Assembly (NCBI RefSeq): GCF_018224885.1
Contig: NZ_JAGTXB010000014.1
Coordinates: forward strand, 62,001 to 126,000
Direction: 5' to 3'
Source: Chitinophaga hostae
GTDB lineage: Bacteria; Bacteroidota; Bacteroidia; Chitinophagales; Chitinophagaceae
DNA length: 64,000 nucleotides
Positions 18,761-26,024 of the stretch are shown here, piece after piece. The stretch's first letter is position 1. Each line of letters begins with the position of its first letter. The notes beneath the pieces were generated by a model. That model was not told where the DNA came from. It saw only the letters and a program-made list of their open reading frames with translations, and ran no database searches. A program made the position numbers and the translations under genes.

Positions 18761-19714
18761 CTACCTGGCAATTTGCTTCAATACTTCTTCCATTTCCTTT
18801 CCCGGGCTGGTCACGTAATCCGGCTGTACACCGGCGCCTTCCCAGTTTTTTTGAGTACCGGGTAACACCGGTGCTGCTTCGGAAATAGAAATGAAAACAT
18901 CGTCATTCACTACAAATAATACGTTGTGGTTAGCGCCTCCTGCTGATGGCTGGCCGGTTACCTTTGCCCGGTGTTGCGCCTGCATCACGTAGGCGAATGC
19001 TTCCGCTGCGGAGGCGGTTTTTTTGTTGACAAGTATATGCAGGGCGCCTTTGTAAACAAGGGCAGGATCTATGGTAATAGTGCTGTCTGTTTCTGTATCG
19101 CCGGTGCGGGAATGAAATGTCAGCAGGGCTTTGTTACCCGGTAAGAAGTAGCTTTCAAGTACCGGTTTTATTTCGCTGCCCCCGCCTCCGTTGTCACGCA
19201 GGTCTATGATCAATGCGCGGGTGCGGGATACCAGCGCCATAGCGGCTTGCAGCACCGGTAAACTTTCGTCCGAAATATTAATTTCATCCAGTTTTATATA
19301 ACCGGTATTCCCCTCCAGCACCTTAACTTCCCGGAAGCCGTAGTTATGTTCCCGGGCCTTGGGGCTGTGAAAAAAATCATCCACGCCATGCGGCTGTTGT
19401 TCGGAACGCAGGTTTTTAACTTTCTCGGGACTATACCGCATATATAAATGACCATCCTGGCTATAGCTGCGGAGTATGGCGGTACCCACTGAGTCAAATG
19501 TTTTCCAGTTGGGCGTGTTGTTAAACGCACCTGCCTGGTGTTGTTCCCGCAGGTGTTTGGCGATGCTTTCTCCTTTTGCAGCAAAAACATAGTGCCGTTG
19601 TATCAGTGCCGCGGCACTGTCTATTGCCCTGGAAATTTCCCGTGGAGGGAGTTGTGCGGCTGCCGGCAGCGCGAAACTTACAGCCCAGCAACAAAGTAAT
19701 CTTCTTATCAGCAT
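18761..19714 (-). CDS. S41 family peptidase, secreted
   Basis: A 317-residue exported protein (signal peptide MLIRRLLCCWAVSFALPAAA). It carries the S41 (tail-specific protease/IRBP-like) core: GNTGYIKLDEI, the LIIDLRDNGGGG strand, and the catalytic serine region KKTASAAEAF (Ser235, with Glu238) followed by VTGQPSAGG. No PDZ domain is visible between the leader and core, so it is a short member. Proteins of this type cleave peptides or act in envelope maintenance. It converges with the glycan locus, ending 37 bases after the oxidoreductase, and is probably monocistronic. The physiological substrate is unknown. Confidence 0.85.
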   Translation of the reverse strand: MLIRRLLCCWAVSFALPAAAQLPPREISRAIDSAAALIQRHYVFAAKGESIAKHLREQHQAGAFNNTPNWKTFDSVGTAILRSYSQDGHLYMRYSPEKVKNLRSEQQPHGVDDFFHSPKAREHNYGFREVKVLEGNTGYIKLDEINISDESLPVLQAAMALVSRTRALIIDLRDNGGGGSEIKPVLESYFLPGNKALLTFHSRTGDTETDSTITIDPALVYKGALHILVNKKTASAAEAFAYVMQAQHRAKVTGQPSAGGANHNVLFVVNDDVFISISEAAPVLPGTQKNWEGAGVQPDYVTSPGKEMEEVLKQIAR

Positions 19715-19770
19715 AAAAAATATTTACGCGTCAAAGGTCCGTTTACGGGCTGTAAAGAAATAGTATGAAA

Positions 19771-20568
19771 TTAACCGGCAGATAGTTGCTGAAATTGTTT
19801 GGGAAGAAAACCGGTAACCTGTTTGAACGTACGGGTAAAATGGCTTTGGTCAAAAAATCCGCAGGCATGGGCGATCGCCGTAAGCGGCGCCTGATTGCCT
19901 TGTATCATCAGTATCGCCTTCTCAATTTTTATCTTGCGCATATACGCTCCCAGGGAGCAATTAAAATAAACGGGGAAGTAGCGGGAAATCGTAACGGGAT
20001 GTACATCCAGGATCACCGACAGTTCTTCTAAAGCCAGTGTTTCATCCCAACGGTCAAGCAGCAATGCTTTGAGTTGTTGTATCCACGGTGGCATGGCCCG
20101 TTTGCCGGCCAGCGGCGGTTCAAAACAAGGCAGTAACAGGGAAGGGATCGTTGCGGCTGCAATAGCATCGCCACAGCTGCACTCCCTGTAAATTTTCAGT
20201 AAGGCGTATTTCATATCCGCCCGCTGTTCCGGATAGCGTTCGGATGCGCTGAATTGCAGCTCATACTTCGATAAAAAATCATCCGTTATTTCAACATTGA
20301 TATTTTTGGAAGGATGTTGGGTATGGCTGTTTTTATGACGCTCGCCGCTATTGTAAAAGAGCAGCTGTCCGGCGCCAACTTCCTGTTCTGCGCCGGAGCG
20401 CTGCTCCCGGTTGCCTCCCTTTATCAGCAGGGATATATGATGATGTTCATGACAATGCCAGCCCTGGTATGCCTGTTCATAGTATGCGGCCTCGCTTACT
20501 ATAATACCTTCCTGCCGGAATAACTCCTGCACTACTCCTAAAAAGCGGCCTTCTTCTAATTGCTGCAT
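19771..20568 (-). CDS. AraC family transcriptional regulator
   Basis: A 265-residue regulator. The N-terminal part is cupin-like (YQGWHCHEHHHISLL, then YNSGERHKNSH), likely sensing a small ligand. The C-terminal ~100 residues are a double helix-turn-helix AraC domain (LEELSVILDVHPVTISRYF; LTAIAHACGFFDQSHFTRTFK; ending TGFLPKQF). It lies between the S41 peptidase and an SRPBCC gene, all on the minus strand, but with gaps of 50-70 bases. The target is not evident; it could control the adjacent peptidase. Confidence 0.9.
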   Translation of the reverse strand: MQQLEEGRFLGVVQELFRQEGIIVSEAAYYEQAYQGWHCHEHHHISLLIKGGNREQRSGAEQEVGAGQLLFYNSGERHKNSHTQHPSKNINVEITDDFLSKYELQFSASERYPEQRADMKYALLKIYRECSCGDAIAAATIPSLLLPCFEPPLAGKRAMPPWIQQLKALLLDRWDETLALEELSVILDVHPVTISRYFPVYFNCSLGAYMRKIKIEKAILMIQGNQAPLTAIAHACGFFDQSHFTRTFKQVTGFLPKQFQQLSAG

Positions 20569-20638
20569 CTGTGCTGGTTTTAGATGCCCGGAATATCCCC
20601 GGCAGATTTTAAAGATAGGATTTTAGCCGCCTATCCGG

Positions 20639-21091
20639 TCATGATACCAATACTTTTTTAATGGGTGCTCCTTTTCCGTTGGTGATCAGGTTAAACAGGC
20701 TTGTTTTGGTGAACTGATCCCAGCTTTTTACACAGCTGTCATAACACTCAATGCCTGGTACGATGCCGATATGCATAAAATCGATCGTGGTTAAATGTGC
20801 CTCCGTGGTAATCTCAAAGCTGATGCGGGTGTCGTTCCATTCCTTTTTGTCTTTAAGCTGGGGGATAAAGCAGTCTGTTACCAACCACACTGCTTTCTTG
20901 TTGGGTACAAATTCAACGACGTTAAAGGTCATATAGGTGGCGCCAAAATGTACGGTGAACACGTCGTTCAGGCGTGTAGCAGAGCCTTCGGTATTTTCTG
21001 TCCACCAGGCGGCAACGTTGTTAATGCTGTTGAATGCTTTGCCGGCCGTAGTGTTGGCCACTATCCGGGACTGGTAATCTTGCTGGTTCAT
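20639..21091 (-). CDS. SRPBCC (AHSA1/START-like) domain protein
   Basis: A 150-residue cytoplasmic protein made of a single SRPBCC hydrophobic-ligand fold: N-terminal YQSRIVANTTAGKAFNSINN helix-strand, AAWWTENTEG, then VVEFVPNKKAVWLVTD and a final long helix (CVKSWDQFTKTSLFNLITNG). Such proteins are often co-regulated with ArsR-type repressors in Bacteroidota, but no such gene is next to it. Its promoter carries two palindromes listed separately, so it is very likely tightly repressed. Ligand and role are unknown. Confidence 0.85.
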   Translation of the reverse strand: MNQQDYQSRIVANTTAGKAFNSINNVAAWWTENTEGSATRLNDVFTVHFGATYMTFNVVEFVPNKKAVWLVTDCFIPQLKDKKEWNDTRISFEITTEAHLTTIDFMHIGIVPGIECYDSCVKSWDQFTKTSLFNLITNGKGAPIKKVLVS

Positions 21092-21128
21092 GTTGTTTGA
21101 TTTGTATTTAATGATGAGCGTTTAATAC

Positions 21129-21177
21129 GTAACTTTAAAGTTACACAAACTTATATGTAACTTTTGAGTTACCCAAA
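21129..21177 (-). promoter_or_regulatory. Promoter of the SRPBCC gene with two palindromic operators
   Basis: Reading on the minus strand there is a TTTG -33 box (21174-21177), a 20-base spacer and a TAAGTTTG -7 box (21146-21153), a full match to the Bacteroidota promoter pattern. Two copies of GTAACT-N4-AGTTAC occur at 21129-21144 (a perfect 16-base palindrome) and 21157-21172, centred 28 bases apart. One fills the spacer, the other covers the expected start site. A TATTTTTG box at 21180-21187 on the plus strand could serve the divergent Crp/Fnr gene, so both genes may share the operators. Confidence 0.75.
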
Positions 21178-21273
21178 TTTATTTTTGAAAAACGACAGCA
21201 AAGGGTACTCCACTGGTCTTCTCCCGGAAAATACCTATCTTCATTGCCTGTTATAACCGCCTGCAACTGAAAA

Positions 21274-21855
21274 ATGGAAGATGAACTTATCCTGAAAAAT
21301 ATTGAACGCCATATTCATCTTGAAAAAGAAGAAGTCAACCTGTTCTACTCCCTGCTAACATCCCGTTCTCTCAAAAAGAAGGCATACCTGCTCCGGCAGG
21401 GCGAAGTCTGCAAAACGGAGAACTTTATTGTCAAGGGCTGTCTGAGGATGTACACCATCGATGAAGCCGGTCTGGAACACATCGTGATGTTTGCGGTAGA
21501 AGGCTGGTGGGCAAGCGATCTTTTCAGCTTCTTCACCGGCGCGGCATCAGATTACTATATAGATGCACTGGAAGACACGGAACTGTTACAGATTTCAAAG
21601 CCCGACCTCGAGCTGTTGTATGAAAGGGTCCCTAAGTTTGAGCGCTTTTTCAGGATACTGCTGCAGAATGCATTTATAGCGCAGCAACGCCGTATTAATC
21701 AAAATCTGTCTTTTACCGCAGAGCAACGCTACCTCGATTTTATAACAAAATACCCCCAGCTGGAACAGCGCATCCCCCAAAAACAGGTGGCTGCTTATTT
21801 AGGCTTTACTCCGGTATTCCTCAGCATGCTCCGGAAAAAATTAAGCCGGCAATAA
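21274..21855 (+). CDS. Crp/Fnr family transcriptional regulator
   Basis: A 193-residue regulator with an N-terminal cyclic-nucleotide-binding-like beta-roll (KKKAYLLRQGEVCKTENFIVKGCLRMY, ending about residue 115), a dimer helix, and a C-terminal winged helix (EQRYLDFITKYPQLEQRIPQKQ; VAAYLGFTPVFLSMLRKKL). The length and lack of the cAMP-contact pattern of true Crp are typical of the abundant Bacteroidota Crp-like proteins, often responding to oxidative or redox cues. It is divergent from the SRPBCC gene and 71 bases before the DoxX fusion gene. Its own target is not known. Confidence 0.9.
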   Translation: MEDELILKNIERHIHLEKEEVNLFYSLLTSRSLKKKAYLLRQGEVCKTENFIVKGCLRMYTIDEAGLEHIVMFAVEGWWASDLFSFFTGAASDYYIDALEDTELLQISKPDLELLYERVPKFERFFRILLQNAFIAQQRRINQNLSFTAEQRYLDFITKYPQLEQRIPQKQVAAYLGFTPVFLSMLRKKLSRQ

Positions 21856-21926
21856 TTTCTTCAACCAGTTTAATTTTTTTGGTTTTCCCGCGTCGTTTAT
21901 TTGTGTTTCTAAATACATACAAATAG

Positions 21927-22730
21927 ATGAAACAGCAAATTTTTAGCACACGCAATGACTGGACCGGCCTGATCTTACGCCTCACGCTCGGCTTGATATT
22001 ATTTCCTCATGGCGCGCAAAAAGTATTCGGATGGTTTGGCGGCCCCGGGTTTACTAATGAAATGGCCTTTTTTACGGATACCCTGCATTTACCCTGGCTG
22101 ATCGCATTCCTGGTGATCGCCATTGAATTCGTTGGCGCTCTTTCCCTGATCATTGGTTTTGCCTCCAGGATATGGTCGATAGCGATGATCTGTTTGTTTA
22201 CCGGTATTATTTTTACGGCCCACGCAGAGCATGGCTTTTTTATGAACTGGTTCGGCACCCAAAAAGGAGAGGGGTACGAGTATCATTTACTGGTAATTGG
22301 CTTGTCGCTGGCTTTGCTGGTGAACGGCAGCGGCAGGTATGCCATCGATAATAGCTTGATTAAACCGGCAAAGATGCCGTTGCCGGCACTGGTGTTGCCC
22401 GTAACCCTGCTCCTGTTATTCACGGCCTGTAATCATTCTGCTCCGGCTGCGGAACAAAAAAATAAGCAGCTGGTAGAACGTTACTTCAACGAAGTATGGA
22501 ATAGCGGACACGTGGAAGTACTTGATGAATTGCTGAGCCGGGATTATATCAATCACACGCCATCTGTGCCCGATCCGCAAAAGGGCCCGGATGGTTTGAA
22601 ACCAATTGTAAACGCAATACGGAAAGCTTTTCCGGATCTGCACTATACGATCAAAGATATTATTGCCACCAACAACAGGGTGGTGGCGAGGGTGGTGATG
22701 ACCGGCAGCAATTCCTGTTTGATCTGTTAA
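21927..22730 (+). CDS. DoxX-family membrane protein fused to a truncated SnoaL-like lipoprotein
   Basis: A 267-residue product with two parts. Residues 1-145 are a complete DoxX membrane protein with four hydrophobic helices (LILRLTLGLILFPHGAQK; GFASRIWSIAMICLFTG), ending at the usual GSGRYAID. From Met150 there is what looks like a second protein start: a lipoprotein leader with lipobox FTAC (Cys168), then a SnoaL/NTF2-like domain (VERYFNEVWNSGHVEVLDELL, then DYINHTP). The SnoaL domain stops abruptly after VVMTGSNSCLIC, lacking about 40 usual residues. Either this is a genuine fusion decaying at its 3' end, or loss of a stop joined two adjacent genes; internal initiation at 22374 is possible. 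DoxX assignment is solid, the function of the whole is uncertain. Confidence 0.8.
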   Translation: MKQQIFSTRNDWTGLILRLTLGLILFPHGAQKVFGWFGGPGFTNEMAFFTDTLHLPWLIAFLVIAIEFVGALSLIIGFASRIWSIAMICLFTGIIFTAHAEHGFFMNWFGTQKGEGYEYHLLVIGLSLALLVNGSGRYAIDNSLIKPAKMPLPALVLPVTLLLLFTACNHSAPAAEQKNKQLVERYFNEVWNSGHVEVLDELLSRDYINHTPSVPDPQKGPDGLKPIVNAIRKAFPDLHYTIKDIIATNNRVVARVVMTGSNSCLIC

Positions 22731-22798
22731 TGTAAACTTCACAGCCATTATTTTCTCCTCTACCTGAAAAGGGCTAATTTACTTTTAAATTACCCTAT

Positions 22799-24190
22799 GT
22801 GCAATCCGCTGTTAAACTAATCGCCCTTTTTACAGGTTTGTTAATGCTGGGCAGCTGCTCTAAAAAAGAAGCACTGCCGGCGCCCGACTCAACGGATAGT
22901 TTGGGTAAGATCAACAAATGGGTATTGGACAGCATGCGCAGATTTTATTACTGGAGTGATCAAATACCTTCCAACCCGGACTATGCGCTCAGCCCGGAAC
23001 TTTTTTTTAAATCACTATTGTCTGTTAACGATCGTTTTTCCCATATCAGCGGACCAGATGTACCTCCCGCCAGCAATGCCTATTTTACATTCGGATGTCA
23101 GTATGCTTTTTTACAGGTACCCGGTCTTGATCAGTATATCGGGGTCGTTACGTTTATAAATAACGGTGGCGCGGCAGACCAGGCCGGATTTAAACGCGGC
23201 AGTTATTTTATACAGGTAAACGGCATGCCCGTAAATGCGCAGAACATGGGGAAGGTTAACCAACTGCTGAATAGCAGTGGTCACCTTATGCTAACCACAG
23301 CTACCTATCAGAACAACACCTGGAAAGCGGGCGATACAAAGGCGCTGGATCCCTACTACCAGTCTGAAAATGCCGTTTATTATACCCGTCTTTTTTCCGG
23401 AAATAGTAACAAAACCGGCTACCTGTATTACACCAGCTTTAATGAAAATGTAGATGAAAGCCTGTTGACAGCCTTTGCAAAATTTAAAAGAGAAGGCGTC
23501 AGCGAACTCATAGTGGACCTCCGTTATAACGCCGGCGGGAGCATAGCCTCCTGCGCCAAACTAGCCGCATTAATAGCCGGCAATCTTGGTAGCAACGACA
23601 TCTTTGCCGTTTACCAGGGTAATCAGCAGGAAGGAAAGCACGCACATAGCCTGCAAAGTGTGCTGAATACCTCGGCAAATGCAACAGGCCGCCGCTTTGC
23701 TGACCTGCAGCCCGGGCAACTGCAGCTGAACAGGGTTTTTGTGCTGACAACAAATGCCACCGCCTCATCGGCCGAGCTGCTGGTAAACAACCTGAAACCT
23801 TTTATCAATGTGATCCAGATCGGTGAAACAACCACCGGGAAAGACGAGGCCAGCTTTACTATAAAAGACCTGCACAATCCTCCGTTGATCGACTGGACAC
23901 TACAGCCCATTGTTTACAAACTGTTTAATAAAAACAACGAGGGCGGATATGCCGGCGGCCTGGTACCGCAGTATAAACTCAGCGAAACGGGAACCTTACC
24001 GCTGGGCGACATCGGCACCAACAAAGACGTATTGATACATAAAGCGCTGGAAATAATATATGGCGCCGGTTATAACGGTGATCCGACAGATCTGCGGATA
24101 CCTGCATTACATCCGGTCCTCAGCGCAACAACCATTTACAGATCAGCTGTGGAACAGGCATCCAAAGCCGCGCCGGTACTTATCCGGTAG
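22799..24190 (+). CDS. S41 family peptidase lipoprotein with PDZ-like domain
   Basis: A 463-residue lipoprotein starting at GTG; the ATG two bases earlier is in another frame and ends after seven codons. Lipobox LGSC places Cys20 at the mature end. After a helical linker a PDZ-like region occurs (~110-170: GGAADQAGFKRGSYFIQVNG). The S41 core contains ELIVDLRYNAGGS and TNATASSAEL (catalytic Ser323, Glu326), followed by IGETTTGKD. It probably works in the periplasm or outer membrane on peptides. It is larger than the S41 peptidase at 18761 and not a close copy. No clear operon partner. Confidence 0.87.
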   Translation: MQSAVKLIALFTGLLMLGSCSKKEALPAPDSTDSLGKINKWVLDSMRRFYYWSDQIPSNPDYALSPELFFKSLLSVNDRFSHISGPDVPPASNAYFTFGCQYAFLQVPGLDQYIGVVTFINNGGAADQAGFKRGSYFIQVNGMPVNAQNMGKVNQLLNSSGHLMLTTATYQNNTWKAGDTKALDPYYQSENAVYYTRLFSGNSNKTGYLYYTSFNENVDESLLTAFAKFKREGVSELIVDLRYNAGGSIASCAKLAALIAGNLGSNDIFAVYQGNQQEGKHAHSLQSVLNTSANATGRRFADLQPGQLQLNRVFVLTTNATASSAELLVNNLKPFINVIQIGETTTGKDEASFTIKDLHNPPLIDWTLQPIVYKLFNKNNEGGYAGGLVPQYKLSETGTLPLGDIGTNKDVLIHKALEIIYGAGYNGDPTDLRIPALHPVLSATTIYRSAVEQASKAAPVLIR

Positions 24191-24228
24191 CCAGCAATGG
24201 TATTGCCCCAATTAACCTTTTAATAATG

Positions 24229-24258
24229 TTGGATAGCAGGGCGGTTGAAATATATTTG
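24229..24258 (+). promoter_or_regulatory. Promoter of the ECF sigma factor gene
   Basis: A TTG -33 element (24229-24231), a 19-base spacer and a TATATTTG -7 box (24251-24258) match the Bacteroidota housekeeping promoter. The expected start lies near 24264, giving a leader of about 20 bases before the sigma factor ATG. Confidence 0.6.
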
Positions 24259-24286
24259 CCCGGCTGCTAAAAAATATAGGTAGCAT

Positions 24287-24880
24287 ATGGATCTCCTCGC
24301 ACTCAAAATAAAGAATGGTAACGAGTTAGCCTTCAGAGAGTTTTTTGATAAAACTTATGCCAGGGTGTATGCATACCTGGTAAAAGCATTCGACAGCAAC
24401 AACATCCACCTCGATGATATTGCACAGGAAGTATATGTAAAATTATGGCAAAACAGGGCACAGATAGATGAAGAACAATTCCTGGAAGGCTACCTGTTTA
24501 AAATCCTCAGGAATACCGTTATCTCTCATTTCAGAACACTCGCGAAAGACAAAAAACGTAATAGCGGGTATACCCGGTCCATACAGGAAACCCACCGGAA
24601 CCAGCTCTATGGCAGCTATACCGACGCTTTTAAAAATATCCACGAAAAAGAAAATAACCAGCACTATGAACAGGTGATGAAGGGAATAAGCCCTTTAAAA
24701 CAACAATGCTTTCGCCTGCACCGGGAGTTTGGTCTTACCTATAACCAGATTTCACAAAGGGAAGGGATCGCCATCAAAACCGTAGAAAAATATATCCGCC
24801 AAACGTCCCGTATCCTGCAGTCAAAATTATTGACAAAAATACAGTTTCTTCTCATCAGCATTATTTTATTGGTAGCCTGA
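24287..24880 (+). CDS. RNA polymerase ECF sigma factor
   Basis: A 197-residue ECF-type sigma factor. Region 2 is at residues ~10-80 (FREFFDKTYARVYAYL; DDIAQEVYVKLWQNR) and region 4 at ~125-175 (LKQQCFRLHREFGLTYNQIS; IAIKTVEKYIRQ). It ends with a hydrophobic tail (IQFLLISIILLVA), a frequent feature of Bacteroidota sigma factors of this group. It is the first gene of a sigma/FecR/TonB receptor cascade. Known family members are held by the FecR anti-sigma factor and released when the outer-membrane receptor binds its ligand. Confidence 0.94.
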   Translation: MDLLALKIKNGNELAFREFFDKTYARVYAYLVKAFDSNNIHLDDIAQEVYVKLWQNRAQIDEEQFLEGYLFKILRNTVISHFRTLAKDKKRNSGYTRSIQETHRNQLYGSYTDAFKNIHEKENNQHYEQVMKGISPLKQQCFRLHREFGLTYNQISQREGIAIKTVEKYIRQTSRILQSKLLTKIQFLLISIILLVA

Positions 24881-24980
24881 ATAGCCTGTCCCTGCTGCAT
24901 TACACCTGGTTCGCCACCACTTAACAATTCCTTAATACATTTTGAGGAGGGATGACAGGTATTTCCAGCGTACTTCTTAC

Positions 24981-25979
24981 ATGGATACCGGAAAAATACG
25001 CTCATACCTGGCTGGACTGAAAGCCGGCACCTTAACCGCCGCGGAAGAAACATGGATTTTGCAGTTCCTGGAAAATGCGTCGGAAGAAGAGCTCCTGCAA
25101 ATCTTTCCGGAAGAGGAATGGCTGGAGCAACAGCCCGTGCAGCTAAGCAGCACGGTACTGGATCATGCTTATGAGCATATTGCTCCGCATGTATCCGGTA
25201 AAATAATCCGCCGGCCGGCAGCCTGGTGGAAAAGACCGGCAGTTGTCAGTGCTACTGCGGCGGCAGTATTGGTGGTTGGTATCGTTGTATGGTGGACCAA
25301 CAAACCAGGCGTCCGGAAAAACAGGGAGGTGGTGATGGAATGGAAAACGGTTGCAACCCTGCCAGGGGAACACATAGTGGTGTATCTCCCCGATAACTCC
25401 CGGGTATATGTTAACGGCGCCTCCAAAGTAATGTATCCTGAAAAATTTTCGGCACAGCTCAGAGAGGTGAAGCTGCTGGAAGGCGAGATCTTCCTGGATG
25501 TAACAAAAGATGTGCATAAACCATTTAAAGTGATAACCGGTAAAGTAGCCATTGATGTGCTGGGAACATCTTTTAATGTACGAAACTACACAACAGAAGG
25601 TACTACGGCCATTGCCGTTAAAACAGGTAAAATAGCCGTCAGCAGCAGCGGAAACCCGGATAGTGTGATGCTGACACCCGGAAAAAGAATTGTTATTTCG
25701 GAAGCCACCGGTAATTCACTACTAACGGAAACGGACCAACGTATTGTAGACGGATGGATAAAAAATGATCTTGTGTTTACCGATATGAAGATGCAGGATG
25801 TATTCAGAAGCCTGGAATATAATTACGGGCTAACATTCGAAATACATAATTCCGGTATACTGGATAAGCATATCAAAGCTACGTTCCGCCATAAAAGCAA
25901 ATGGGAGATTGTTCACCTGTTAAGCAAGATGGTGCAGTTCAAATATGAAGTGAAAGATTCATTGATCATCATAAAATAA
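24981..25979 (+). CDS. FecR family anti-sigma factor
   Basis: A 332-residue inner-membrane protein. A cytoplasmic N-terminal part (~1-75) binds sigma; a single membrane helix follows at about 85-105 (VVSATAAAVLVVGIVVWW); then the periplasmic FecR domain (TLPGEHIVVYLPDNSRVYVN; VAIDVLGTSFNVRNY) and a C-terminal DUF4974-like domain (FTDMKMQDVFRSLEYNYGL). The ATG at 24981 gives the normal start; an extension to 24942 is possible but adds nothing recognisable. It transmits the signal from the receptor at 26025 to the sigma factor upstream. Confidence 0.94.
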   Translation: MDTGKIRSYLAGLKAGTLTAAEETWILQFLENASEEELLQIFPEEEWLEQQPVQLSSTVLDHAYEHIAPHVSGKIIRRPAAWWKRPAVVSATAAAVLVVGIVVWWTNKPGVRKNREVVMEWKTVATLPGEHIVVYLPDNSRVYVNGASKVMYPEKFSAQLREVKLLEGEIFLDVTKDVHKPFKVITGKVAIDVLGTSFNVRNYTTEGTTAIAVKTGKIAVSSSGNPDSVMLTPGKRIVISEATGNSLLTETDQRIVDGWIKNDLVFTDMKMQDVFRSLEYNYGLTFEIHNSGILDKHIKATFRHKSKWEIVHLLSKMVQFKYEVKDSLIIIK

Positions 25980-26024
25980 TTGGAAAACCTGTCATATTAG
26001 CACACGCTAAAAAAAAGAACAAGA

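Noticed and set aside
22797..22820. ATG at 22797 as start of the second S41 peptidase
   Set aside because: It is in a different frame and stops after seven codons; the GTG at 22799 gives the lipoprotein leader.
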